Source of the DNA: Galliscardovia ingluviei
GTDB taxonomy: Bacteria; Actinomycetota; Actinomycetes; Actinomycetales; Bifidobacteriaceae
DNA: 64,000 nt
Assembly (NCBI RefSeq): GCF_014635685.1
Contig: NZ_BMDH01000001.1
Span: 1-64,000 of the forward strand
Direction: 5' to 3'
Shown here: one piece after another, positions 45,530 through 54,229 of the stretch
Position numbering within the stretch: position 1 is the stretch's first letter
How the letters are laid out: each line of letters starts with the position of its first letter
The notes under the pieces: model-generated
Seen by the model: only the letters and a program-made list of their open reading frames with translations
Databases searched by the model: none
Told to the model about the DNA's origin: nothing
Translations under genes and position numbers: made by a program

Positions 45530-45554
45530 ACTTATAGTCATGTAGACTATAAGT
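45530..45554. promoter_or_regulatory. Perfect palindromic operator of nrtR
   Basis: Arms ACTTATAGTC (45530-45539) and GACTATAAGT (45545-45554) match exactly around a five-base centre. TATACT at 45557-45562 is a good -10, so the palindrome covers the -35 region of the gene that follows. The likely binder is NrtR itself. Confidence 0.75.
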
Positions 45555-45580
45555 GATATACTCTTCGATAAGAGGTGCAC

Positions 45581-46477
45581 GTGCAAGATTTACACTATAG
45601 TCACAGCAATGCCAATATCAGCGAGCGGCAGATGCTACCCCCTGATGTTGTTGTGCGATTAGTTGTATTGCAATGGAAGCCAACGCCACAATCGGATGAA
45701 ATACTCGCGTATTGCGCGTTACATCATATTCAAGCCATGAGTATGACGCAGGCAAAGCATGAATGGCAACTGCCATGGGGGTCACTGCATGCTATGCACA
45801 CTCTTGATTATTGTGCGTTTGAGCGCTTGCGTACAATAACAGACCAACCGATTTTGTATTGGTCACAAGTCGCAACCGTAGGCGAATATTCCTACTCAAA
45901 AGGTGGGAAGTCTACGTTATCTATTGAGTATATTATTTGGGTATCGTCACAGGAGAACACATCAGTATTACCACACAACACCATTCCTGATTCACTAGAT
46001 CAATCTTCGTGCGTATGGCTGCCATTGGAGCAACTTCCTGCACTCAGTGCGCATGATAAACAGCTTATGCAGTATGCGCAGCAACATTTGGCGCAACGTT
46101 CACTTGATATTCGTGTATTAGCAGCACTGATTGGACAAGAGTTTACGTTGCAGCAACTCTATACTGTTGCTCAATTGCTCAGGCATGAGCATATGGATCT
46201 GGCAAATTTCAGGCGAGCAGCACTTGCTTCTGGGCAGCTTGAACCGACCGGCGAAACGCGCAAAGTTGGTCGGCATAGACCAGCAGCAGTATATCGACTC
46301 AAACCAGAGCAAAGCTCTTATGGCTCTGACCAGCTATCTATGCAGGAGCTTCTTGCATCATTGCAGCGTCAATACGAAGCACATAGCCAAGAATTAGCGG
46401 ATATGGATAGTTCAAGCAATATGAAGCGTGCAGGCAATAGTGCGCTTGCATCGCTGATACCACAACGGCATCAATAG
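45581..46477 (+). CDS. nrtR: NrtR-type Nudix-like regulator
   Basis: About 298 aa. The N-terminal half resembles the Nudix fold of NrtR regulators (VVRLVVLQWKP, ETLxx-type box degenerate so probably non-catalytic), and the C-terminal winged helix FTLQQLYTVAQLLRHEHMDLANFRRAALASGQLEPTGETRKVGRHRPAAVYRL is the NrtR signature. NrtR represses NAD-synthesis or niacin-uptake genes and is released by ADP-ribose. A C-terminal tail of about 60 residues is extra. Start: GTG 45581 has AGAGG five bases ahead; GTG 45575 is also possible. The niacin-type transporter downstream supports the assignment. Confidence 0.8.
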   Translation: MQDLHYSHSNANISERQMLPPDVVVRLVVLQWKPTPQSDEILAYCALHHIQAMSMTQAKHEWQLPWGSLHAMHTLDYCAFERLRTITDQPILYWSQVATVGEYSYSKGGKSTLSIEYIIWVSSQENTSVLPHNTIPDSLDQSSCVWLPLEQLPALSAHDKQLMQYAQQHLAQRSLDIRVLAALIGQEFTLQQLYTVAQLLRHEHMDLANFRRAALASGQLEPTGETRKVGRHRPAAVYRLKPEQSSYGSDQLSMQELLASLQRQYEAHSQELADMDSSSNMKRAGNSALASLIPQRHQ

Positions 46478-46694
46478 TGTTTGACAACGCCTTATCGGCA
46501 AGATACGTTTTCTTGGCAAGCAATACTGAGTGGTCGGTGTAATTGTTGCCTTGTCGGTAACACTGTCTTGTCGGTGAGATATATCGCGTAATTGGCCGGT
46601 TGCTGTAAATTACTGTCAGTGCTGTTGGTAGGGTATTGGTATGGTGTGTGCTGTTAGTCAACAGTGTGCGAATCGATGTCTCCTAGTGAACTTT

Positions 46695-46710
46695 ACTGTA
46701 TCTATATAGT
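46695..46710. promoter_or_regulatory. Possible second regulator site before the transporter
   Basis: ACTGTA-TCTA-TATAGT is an imperfect palindrome (one mismatch) ending six bases before the transporter start. It resembles but does not match the nrtR palindrome, so it is a weak candidate. Confidence 0.3.
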
Positions 46711-46715
46711 GAAAG

Positions 46716-48065
46716 ATGCACATGAGTCACAGTACACAGTTAACACAAATCGAGCGCCTTGAACGACTCAGTTTCAACGCTATGCACAAGAAACTCCTTA
46801 TCGCCTGCGGTATTGGCTGGGCGTTAGATGCAATGGATGTTGGGTTAGTTTCTTATGTCGTAGCAGCAATTGCCGCAGATAAACATTTTGCTCTTACCAT
46901 GCAAGAGAAATCATGGGTGCTGTCTATTGGTTTTGTCGGTATGGCAATTGGTGCAGCACTCGGAGGTGCGCTTGCTGACCGATATGGTAGAAAAACCATG
47001 ATTACCTATTCGCTTGCATTGTTTGGGTGTGCGAATATCGCTATGGCATTGTCATGGAATTTGCCGATGCTCCTAGTATCCAGGCTGGTTATTGGTCTCG
47101 GATTAGGTGCTGAGCTGCCAGTTGCATCAACATTAGTGAGTGAATACGCGCCACGTAAACTTCGCGGTCGACTTACCGTGTTGCTTGAGTCATTCTGGGC
47201 AGTAGGTTGGATTATTGCTGCGCTTATTGGCGCTATTATTATTCCTGCAACCGGTGATTGGGGTTGGCGTATTGCCTTGTGTTTTGGCGCTATACCAGTG
47301 GTGTATGCAGTTATTTTGCGCATGCATATTCCGGAGTCAGTACGTTTTTTGCAGGCAAAAGGTAAAGTTGAACAGGCAGAGCAAGCAGTTACTGAGTTTG
47401 AGCTTGCCTCTGGTATTCATACTGATGAAGCGGTAAAAAGTTTTGCAAGTGATCCGTTGCCGAAAGTTCATATTCGTGCTTTATTTGGCAACCGTTTAGC
47501 ATTGCGTACTGTGGTGATTACGGTAATTTGGATTATGATTAACTTCGCCTATTATGGCGCATTCTCTTGGCTGCCGTCGCTGTTAGCTGATCAGTTTGGC
47601 AATCTGCAGCACACTTTGTGGTACACCGTAGTTATGAGTTTGGCTCAGCTTCCAGGGTATTTGTTGGCAGCTTGGCTGGTTGAAAAAATTGGTCGTAAAC
47701 CAACGATGATTACGTTCTTGGTAGCTGCAACTATTTTCACCTTGGCGTTTGCGCATGCACAGTCGGTAGCACAAGTACTTTGCTTTGGTATGCTGATGTC
47801 GGCTGCTCACTTGGGTGCATGGGGTGTGCTCTATGCTATTACTCCAGAATTATTCCCAACACGTTTGCGTGCTGCGGGAGCTGGTTTTGCGGCATCAATG
47901 GGTAGAATTGCAGCAATTTGCGCGCCATTGAGTGTACCGGTGTTGCTTGGTATGGCTAATGGCGGTAAGTCGCTCACCTTTATCTGCTTTGCTTTGGCGT
48001 TTGCATTGGCAACTTGCGCGAGTTTCTTACTGCCAGAAATGGCTAATAGTGAGCTTGCTGAGTAG
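46716..48065 (+). CDS. niaP: MFS transporter, NiaP-like (niacin uptake)
   Basis: 449 aa, twelve predicted membrane helices of the major facilitator superfamily. IGWALDAMDVGLVSYVVAAI in helix 1, GGALADRYGRKTMITYSL (loop 2-3 motif) and RLVIGLGLGAELPVASTLVSEYAPRKLRGRL are typical of the aromatic-acid/NiaP branch. Niacin as substrate is inferred from the adjacent NrtR gene; other carboxylates are possible. ATG 46722 is an alternative start. The 238-bp gap before it repeats TTGTCGGT several times. Confidence 0.8.
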   Translation: MHMSHSTQLTQIERLERLSFNAMHKKLLIACGIGWALDAMDVGLVSYVVAAIAADKHFALTMQEKSWVLSIGFVGMAIGAALGGALADRYGRKTMITYSLALFGCANIAMALSWNLPMLLVSRLVIGLGLGAELPVASTLVSEYAPRKLRGRLTVLLESFWAVGWIIAALIGAIIIPATGDWGWRIALCFGAIPVVYAVILRMHIPESVRFLQAKGKVEQAEQAVTEFELASGIHTDEAVKSFASDPLPKVHIRALFGNRLALRTVVITVIWIMINFAYYGAFSWLPSLLADQFGNLQHTLWYTVVMSLAQLPGYLLAAWLVEKIGRKPTMITFLVAATIFTLAFAHAQSVAQVLCFGMLMSAAHLGAWGVLYAITPELFPTRLRAAGAGFAASMGRIAAICAPLSVPVLLGMANGGKSLTFICFALAFALATCASFLLPEMANSELAE

Positions 48066-48099
48066 TGTAATTAGTAGCCAATAGAGTTTTAATACTTGG

Positions 48100-48136
48100 C
48101 AATACACGCAAAGCTAAGTCAATACACGCAAAGCTA
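48100..48136. repeat. 17-bp direct repeat over a stop codon
   Basis: CAATACACGCAAAGCTA occurs at 48100-48116 and 48120-48136, a 20-bp period. The minus-strand stop of the next gene (CTA at 48134-48136) is the end of the second copy. Confidence 0.9.
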
Positions 48137-49198
48137 CGCTGCCAAAAGTTGCTCAGGTTGTAATGGATATCCCCACTGGAATGCTGTTACAGCCTGAGCA
48201 AGTAGCGCATCTAGCCAAGATTGAGGGAATTCCTGCCCTTGCTCACTTGCTGATGGCAGTGATTGGATAGATTGCAGCACACCATGCATTTCAAGTAATG
48301 CAGGCAGCGTGGTGCGCAGTCCTGTTTGAGGATCAGTAAGATATGGTGATGACTGCTCTTGAGTGTTATCAAGTACCATTTGTACGTTATACACTCCAGA
48401 GCGAGGATCTTGTGCTATTGCAGATTGCTTGGTGCTATCTGCTGATTTGTCGGCTGAGTTGGCTGACTGTGCTGCAACAGTTTGATTATCACCTACTAGT
48501 GTTTGCGCATTACGGGTATGAATTTGAGCTTGTGTAGCAATAGATTGCTGGTTAAGTGTTTGTGCAGTTGGATACTGTGCATAATTGGTGGTGTTGTTTT
48601 GTGTAAGTGCATACAGCGATGTGTGCTCAAAGCGGGCAGCAATAATAGTCAGGGCATAGCCAGTTTGATCTTGCGCGAGAATGAAGTTTTGTGAAGCAAC
48701 TATTGGAGTAGCAGTATGTTGAGAATGAGAGGAACTGGCATACTCGGTTGCTGATAGTGAAGGCAATTGACTACTTGGCCATAACGTTTGCCATTGCACA
48801 TGCATTTGGGCTTGCTGTGAAAGGCGCAATGCGAGTGTATCAAATGCAGCAGCTTGAAGTAGAGCTTCCCCTGTGCGTTCAGGGCATTGCATCATTGTGG
48901 CATGCCAACGATAGCTGGCAGCTCGTGCATGCAGCGCTTTCATTGATGAGGGTAATGCTTGATATGCAACAGCACTATGTTGTTCAGCATAAACAAGATT
49001 TTGGGCACATGTACTTGCTTGTTCAATAGGCTCTTGCTGGCCAACAATACTTGGCGCGGCCTGCGCTCGTTCAAGAAAAACTAGATGGGAAAACAGCAAA
49101 ACACTGCACACTGCACACGCAATACATACTTTGAGCAATGCTACAAAAGCATGTCGATACCAGTGATGGCGTGTGCGGCGGAAATAAAGTGTCTGCAT
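48134..49198 (-). CDS. Exported protein of unknown function
   Basis: 354 aa. A long N-terminus with a basic stretch (RRTRHHWYRH) and a hydrophobic segment (FVALLKVCIACAVCSVLLFSHLVFL) ends at AQA-AP, a probable signal-peptidase site or a signal anchor. The mature part is Ala/Gln/Ser/Thr-rich, with a helical section of about 60 residues (SSMKALHARAASYRWHATMMQCPERTGEALLQAAAF) and a polar linker, then a C-terminal segment. Two cysteines in the mature part could form a disulfide. I recognise no family. It is convergent with niaP and divergent from nusA. Confidence 0.7.
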   Translation of the reverse strand: MQTLYFRRTRHHWYRHAFVALLKVCIACAVCSVLLFSHLVFLERAQAAPSIVGQQEPIEQASTCAQNLVYAEQHSAVAYQALPSSMKALHARAASYRWHATMMQCPERTGEALLQAAAFDTLALRLSQQAQMHVQWQTLWPSSQLPSLSATEYASSSHSQHTATPIVASQNFILAQDQTGYALTIIAARFEHTSLYALTQNNTTNYAQYPTAQTLNQQSIATQAQIHTRNAQTLVGDNQTVAAQSANSADKSADSTKQSAIAQDPRSGVYNVQMVLDNTQEQSSPYLTDPQTGLRTTLPALLEMHGVLQSIQSLPSASEQGQEFPQSWLDALLAQAVTAFQWGYPLQPEQLLAA

Positions 49199-49206
49199 GA
49201 ATCGTT

Positions 49207-49212
49207 ACACTA
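49207..49212 (-). promoter_or_regulatory. Candidate -10 of a leaderless start
   Basis: Minus-strand TAGTGT eight bases before the ATG at 49198, no ribosome binding site. Confidence 0.25.
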
Positions 49213-49282
49213 ATATCCGTTGCAGACCATTATGCTGAAATAGCCGAATTTCAGCAATAACTTCATATGGGAGGTCTTGAGC

Positions 49283-50332
49283 ATGGAATTAGACTTGGCA
49301 GGAATGCAGAAACTCGCCGCTGAGCAGGGAATCGATGCTGAGACCCTGGATGCAGCATTATCTGAAGCGTTGCGCTTAGCATATTTGAAAACACCTCATG
49401 CTGCGAAACATGCGCGTATTGAACTTGATTCTCGTGCTGGCAGCTTTACAGTGTGGGCTCAGCGTGAAATTCCACAGCAGCCAACCGAGGATGATCCACA
49501 TCCTGCGCCGCTATTGTCAGAAGAATATGACGATACACCAAAAGATTTTGGACGATTAGCTGCAGCAACTGCACGTCAGGTTATTACCCAGCTCTTCCGC
49601 CGTGCTGCCGATGATAAAGTGTTCGGCGCATTTTCCGGTCAAAAAGGCAAACTGATTACCGGCGTTATTCAGCAGGATTCCAAGGATCCGGGCAATATTC
49701 ATGTTGCTGTAGGTGATGTTGAAGCTATTTTGCCTCGTCGTGAGCAGGTTCCAGGAGAACGGTTCCGCCATGGTGAGCGTGTGCGTGTATATGTGGTGAA
49801 TGTGTCCCGAGGCTTGCGCGGTCCGGAAATTGTAGTGTCACGTTCACATCCTGAACTAGTGCGTCGCTTATTTGAGCGCGAAGTACCAGAGATTGCTGCT
49901 GGTGCTGTATCAATTATGTCGATTGCTCGTGAAGCTGGTGCACGAACCAAGATTGCTGTTCGTGCGAATACTCCAGGAGTAAATCCAAAGGGTGCGCTTA
50001 TCGGTCCAGGTGGCTCTCGCGTGCGCGCTGTTATGGAAAATCTTGGTCAGGAAAAAATTGATATTGTAGATTATTCTACTGATCCAGCTCAGTTTGTTGC
50101 AGCAGCACTGTCTCCAGCACATACCACTAGCGTGCAAGTAGTCAGTGAGAAGAATAAAACAGCAATTGCATTTATTCATGATGATCAGCTCTCCCTTGCC
50201 ATTGGCAAAGAGGGGCAGAATGCTCGCCTTGCTGCCAAGCTCACTGGGTGGAAAATTGGTATTGAGTCAGAAGAAACTCGCGCTCGCAAGGCAGCTGAAG
50301 CACAGGCTAACAACGATGCGCAAGTAGATTAA
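49283..50332 (+). CDS. nusA: Transcription termination/antitermination factor NusA
   Basis: 349 aa. N-terminal RNA polymerase-binding domain, S1 domain (GKLITGVIQQDSKDPGNIHVAVGDVEAILPRREQVPGE), and two KH domains with NPKGALIGPGGSRVRAVMENL and LSLAIGKEGQNARLAAKLTGWKI. No C-terminal acidic repeats, as in Gram-positive bacteria. ATG 49283 has GGGAGG upstream. The usual upstream rimP and downstream ylxR genes are missing in this position. Confidence 0.96.
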   Translation: MELDLAGMQKLAAEQGIDAETLDAALSEALRLAYLKTPHAAKHARIELDSRAGSFTVWAQREIPQQPTEDDPHPAPLLSEEYDDTPKDFGRLAAATARQVITQLFRRAADDKVFGAFSGQKGKLITGVIQQDSKDPGNIHVAVGDVEAILPRREQVPGERFRHGERVRVYVVNVSRGLRGPEIVVSRSHPELVRRLFEREVPEIAAGAVSIMSIAREAGARTKIAVRANTPGVNPKGALIGPGGSRVRAVMENLGQEKIDIVDYSTDPAQFVAAALSPAHTTSVQVVSEKNKTAIAFIHDDQLSLAIGKEGQNARLAAKLTGWKIGIESEETRARKAAEAQANNDAQVD

Positions 50333-50402
50333 GAAGTGCAAGAGGAATCTGCTACTGAAGACTGAATCTTTTAGCATAGAGAGCCTATATAACATTTGAT
50401 AT

Positions 50403-50434
50403 GAGCACAGTGTTTCGGCGCTGTGCTCTTCTTG
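50403..50434 (+). terminator. Terminator after nusA
   Basis: GAGCACAGTG (50403-50412) pairs with CGCTGTGCTC (50419-50428), one T-G pair, six-base loop, then TTCTTGTATTTT. Confidence 0.75.
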
Positions 50435-50608
50435 TATTTTGTTCGCGACACGCATAGAAGTGTATCCATGGCAATGAGTATGCTTAATGCGGTACAGATC
50501 CCGAGGGTGAACTATGCCCTCACGGAAACGCTCGAGGTAATAACAATGGTCGCACGATGAAACAGCACATGTACAACCAACGCATGGTAGCCATCAGTGA
50601 TCAATAAT

Positions 50609-50629
50609 CGCGCGTCATATATACGCGCG
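50609..50629 (+). promoter_or_regulatory. GC hairpin before the infB start
   Basis: CGCGCGT and ACGCGCG pair perfectly over a seven-base AT loop, about 10 bases ahead of the AGGAG of infB. It may limit or thermally modulate initiation. Confidence 0.45.
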
Positions 50630-50649
50630 GTTGGGAATAGGAGAAATTG

Positions 50650-53580
50650 GTGCCCAAAGCACGTGTATATGAATTAGCCAAGATTTTTGGTGTAGATAGT
50701 AAAACAGTTCTCGACAAGCTCAAGGATATGGGAGAGTTTGTCAAATCAGCATCATCTACAGTTGAAGCACCTGTAGTACGTAAACTTAAGGCTCAATTCC
50801 AGCCTTCAACCGATTCTTCGCAAGCTAGTGCAGCACCAAAGTCATCAGAACGTGCTGCTAAGCCAGCTGCTCGTCCGAGTGCTCGTCCTAGCAGTGCACA
50901 GGCTCATAAGCCAGCACCTCATGCGCCAGCTGCACGTTCAGGCGGTGAGCACAGCGCATCTGTAACGAGTGAAACCGCAGCTGCTAAGCCAGCTGCACGC
51001 CCATCGGCACATGACAAGGCTGCACATGCCAATCCTGCTCATGCTGCTAAGCAAGCTGCTTCAGACGCAGTACAGAATGCTGCACGTCCACATGCTCCTC
51101 GTCCTGGTGCCCGTCCGGGGCAGGGTAGTGCTCAGCATGGCGCACATGGTGGATCACGCGGGGCTGCAAATCGTGCAGATACACGACATAATGCTACTCC
51201 TGCACCACGTCCTAGCGCTCGTGATGCTGCAGCTGCACATGGCACTCCAGCACGTTCCGGTCCACGACCTGGCAATAATCCATATAGCCGCAAGCAGGGT
51301 ATGAGTGTGCCAACGCCAGGCGATATTCCTCGTCCTCACCCAATGTCTCGTCCAGGTCAGGGCGGCAATGGTAATGGTTCAGGTTCTGGTAATGGTCGCG
51401 GTCGCGGCGGACGTCCGGGACAAGGCGGCGGTAACGGTCGTGGTCGCGGCGGACGCGGAGCATCAGCAGCACAATCAGCACGTCCAGGACAGTGGGGACA
51501 CGGTCGCGCAGGTCAAGGTGCATCTGCTGGTTCTAGCCGTTCTGGTGGTCGTTTCGGTGGTGCTCGTCCAGGCGCTACAGCAGCACAGCCAGCACCAAGT
51601 AATGGACCACAATCCTCAGGTCGTCCAGGTCGCGGTAATCGTGGCGGTGCAGCTGGCGCATTCGGTCGCCAGGGCAGCCGTTCCTCTAAAGCACGTAAGG
51701 CACGTCGCGCAAAGAGGCAAGAATTTGAAGAAATGAAAGCACCAGTTATCGGAGGCGTACGTATTCCTTCCGGTAACGGGCAAGTTATTAAGTTGCGTCA
51801 GGGTTCAAGCCTTGCTGATTTGGCAGAAAAAATTAATGTCAATCCAGCAGCTTTGGTAACTGTTCTCTTCCATCTTGGCGAAATGGCAACAGCTACGCAG
51901 TCCTTGGATGAGGCAACATTCCAGATTCTAGGCGAAGAAATCGGCTGGGATATTAAGATTGTTTCTGCAGAAGAAGAAGATAAAGAGCTGCTGCAACAAT
52001 TTGATATCGATTTAGACGAGGAAGAACTGCAAGAAGATGAAGAGGATCTTGCGCCTCGTCCTCCAGTGGTTACCGTTATGGGTCACGTAGACCACGGTAA
52101 GACCCGACTGCTCGATACTATTCGTAAGACCAACGTAATTGCACGCGAAGCTGGTGGTATTACTCAGCGTATTGGTGCATATCAGATTGCTGTTGACTTG
52201 AATGGCGAGCACCGCAAGATTACCTTCTTGGATACTCCAGGTCACGAGGCATTTACTGCTATGCGTGCCCGTGGTGCTGAGCTTACTGATGTGGCTATTT
52301 TGGTAGTTGCAGCTGATGATGGCGTTATGCCTCAGACAGTAGAAGCTATTAACCATGCTCAGGCAGCGCATGTACCAATCGTGGTTGCAGTCAACAAGAT
52401 TGATAAGGAAGGCGCAAACCCAGATAAGGTGCGTGGTCAGCTCACTGAGTTTGGCTTAGTTCCTGAAGAATACGGTGGCGACACCATGTTCGTTGATATC
52501 TCTGCAAAGCAGGGCACTCATGTGGACAAGCTGCTTGAAGCAGTATTGCTGACTGCAGATGCAACATTAGATTTGCGTGCTAACCCAGATAAGGACGCTC
52601 GCGGTGCAACCATCGAAGCTCGACTTGATAAAGGTCGTGGTGCTGTGGCTTCCGTACTGGTGCAACAGGGTACTTTGCATGTTGGCGATGCTATCGTTGC
52701 TGGTACATCGTATGGTCGCGTGCGTGCCATGCTTGATGAAAATGGTCAGTCAATGCAAGAAGCAACGCCGTCTACTCCAGTACAGGTACTTGGTCTTACT
52801 TCCGTACCAACAGCAGGTGATCTCTTCTTGGTGGCTCCTGATGATCGTACTGCGCGTCAAATTGCAGAAAAGCGTCAGGCTACAGAGCGTGCAGCACAGC
52901 TTGCCAAGAGGCGTAAGATTGTATCCTTGGAAAGCCTTAAGGAACAGTTCAAGAAGTCTGAAATTGACATGCTGAACATCATTATCAAGGGCGATTCCTC
53001 TGGTTCTGTGGAAGCTCTGGAAGACTCCTTGATGAAGATTGAAGTATCTGAAGAAGTCGGTATTCAGGTTATTCATCGTGGTGTTGGTGCTATTACCCAG
53101 AACGATGTCAATCTGGCAACTGTGGACAAGGCTGTTATTATCGGCTTTAATGTTCGTCCAAACCGTCAGGTTGCTGATTTGGCAGATCGTGAAGGCGTAG
53201 AAATCAAGTACTACTCCATCATCTACAAGGCTATTGAAGACGTTGAAGCCTCCTTGAAGGGTATGCTTAAGCCAGAGTTTGAAGAAGTGGTCACCTCTCA
53301 TAGCGAGATTCGTGAAATCTTCCGCTCCTCCAAGTTCGGCAATATTGCTGGTGTACTCGTCCAGGATGGTACGGTTAAGCGTGGCACTAAAGCTCGTATT
53401 TTGCGCAATGGTGTAGCTACCGTGAATGACCTTGAGATTACTTCGTTACGTCGCTTCAAGGATGATGTCACTGAAGTGGCAGAAGGCTACGAAGCAGGTA
53501 TTAACCTCGGCAACTTTAATGACATTCAAGAAGGCGATATTATTGAAACCTTCGAGATGCAGCAAGTTGAACGCAAGTAA
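50650..53580 (+). CDS. infB: Translation initiation factor IF-2
   Basis: 976 aa, GTPase that recruits initiator tRNA. IF2N module [29 protein letters not shown], then a 300-residue linker of low-complexity Ala/Pro/His and Gly/Arg repeats ([21 protein letters not shown]), then the G domain (GHVDHGKT near residue 480, [15 protein letters not shown]) and domains II-IV. The first possible start is TTG 50647; GTG 50650 has AGGAG at proper spacing. Followed by rbfA and truB in the standard order. Confidence 0.97.
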   Translation: MPKARVYELAKIFGVDSKTVLDKLKDMGEFVKSASSTVEAPVVRKLKAQFQPSTDSSQASAAPKSSERAAKPAARPSARPSSAQAHKPAPHAPAARSGGEHSASVTSETAAAKPAARPSAHDKAAHANPAHAAKQAASDAVQNAARPHAPRPGARPGQGSAQHGAHGGSRGAANRADTRHNATPAPRPSARDAAAAHGTPARSGPRPGNNPYSRKQGMSVPTPGDIPRPHPMSRPGQGGNGNGSGSGNGRGRGGRPGQGGGNGRGRGGRGASAAQSARPGQWGHGRAGQGASAGSSRSGGRFGGARPGATAAQPAPSNGPQSSGRPGRGNRGGAAGAFGRQGSRSSKARKARRAKRQEFEEMKAPVIGGVRIPSGNGQVIKLRQGSSLADLAEKINVNPAALVTVLFHLGEMATATQSLDEATFQILGEEIGWDIKIVSAEEEDKELLQQFDIDLDEEELQEDEEDLAPRPPVVTVMGHVDHGKTRLLDTIRKTNVIAREAGGITQRIGAYQIAVDLNGEHRKITFLDTPGHEAFTAMRARGAELTDVAILVVAADDGVMPQTVEAINHAQAAHVPIVVAVNKIDKEGANPDKVRGQLTEFGLVPEEYGGDTMFVDISAKQGTHVDKLLEAVLLTADATLDLRANPDKDARGATIEARLDKGRGAVASVLVQQGTLHVGDAIVAGTSYGRVRAMLDENGQSMQEATPSTPVQVLGLTSVPTAGDLFLVAPDDRTARQIAEKRQATERAAQLAKRRKIVSLESLKEQFKKSEIDMLNIIIKGDSSGSVEALEDSLMKIEVSEEVGIQVIHRGVGAITQNDVNLATVDKAVIIGFNVRPNRQVADLADREGVEIKYYSIIYKAIEDVEASLKGMLKPEFEEVVTSHSEIREIFRSSKFGNIAGVLVQDGTVKRGTKARILRNGVATVNDLEITSLRRFKDDVTEVAEGYEAGINLGNFNDIQEGDIIETFEMQQVERK

Positions 53581-53659
53581 CCAGTAAGTAATTACTTTTA
53601 AGTTGCGGCCGCCTTTGACATTGCGCTTGGGCGGTCGCACGTATTTTGGAAGGGATAGC

Positions 53660-54229
53660 ATGGCAAAAGGAACAAACCCACGCGCAGTACGTATTGCGGG
53701 ACTTATTAAGCGCGTTATTGCGCAATCACTCGAATACACTCTGCATGATCCTCGTCTAGCAGGCGTCACTATTACTGACGTGCGCGTGACAAATGATATG
53801 CAGTTAGCGCGTGTATTTTGGACTCAACTTGGTGAAGCAGGCAAAGAGCAAGGGCAGCGTAAACGTGCAGCGCAAGCGTTAGCGCAATCTCGTGGTCGTT
53901 TGCGTTCACTAGTTGGACAAAAAGCAGGATTGCGATTAACTCCAGTACTGGAATTCAAATATGATGAAGTCCCAGGCGAAGCAACAGAAATTGAGGATAT
54001 TCTCGCCGTGGCGTTAAAACGTGATCGTGATCTGGCGGCACAGCGTGAAGGTGCGCAGTATGCAGGGGATGCGGACCCATACAAGCATGATGATGAGCCG
54101 GAAGTAGCTGATTCAGAAGAAGCCGATTCGGAAGAAGCTGACGGGACAACAGCTGATGCTGATTTAGCAGAATTTGCCGAACCTGCACAATTCGATACTG
54201 CAACTGAACCTGAGGAAAATGAAGCGTAA
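53660..54229 (+). CDS. rbfA: Ribosome-binding factor A
   Basis: 189 aa, KH-like 16S maturation factor. NPRAVRIAGLIKRVIAQSLEYTLHDPRLAGVTITDVRVTNDMQLARVFW identifies it. An acidic tail of about 60 residues (EVADSEEADSEEADGTT) follows the domain, as in other Actinobacteria. ATG 53660 is preceded by GAAGGGA; the frame runs on to 53603 without need. Its stop overlaps the truB ATG (TAATG). Confidence 0.95.
   Translation: MAKGTNPRAVRIAGLIKRVIAQSLEYTLHDPRLAGVTITDVRVTNDMQLARVFWTQLGEAGKEQGQRKRAAQALAQSRGRLRSLVGQKAGLRLTPVLEFKYDEVPGEATEIEDILAVALKRDRDLAAQREGAQYAGDADPYKHDDEPEVADSEEADSEEADGTTADADLAEFAEPAQFDTATEPEENEA

Larger units (their letters stand above)
50333..50649. other. nusA-infB gap with terminator and infB leader
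   Basis: About 317 bp without a gene. Contents: the nusA terminator, a region with GAGGG/CCCTC complementarity near 50502-50520, and a GC hairpin just before the infB ribosome binding site (CGCGCGT 50609-50615 with ACGCGCG 50623-50629). Confidence 0.65.

Noticed and set aside
50969-51304. Frame of 111 codons overlapping the infB linker
   Set aside because: Alternate frame of a repetitive GC-rich linker; Leu/Val/His-rich product with no ribosome binding site.
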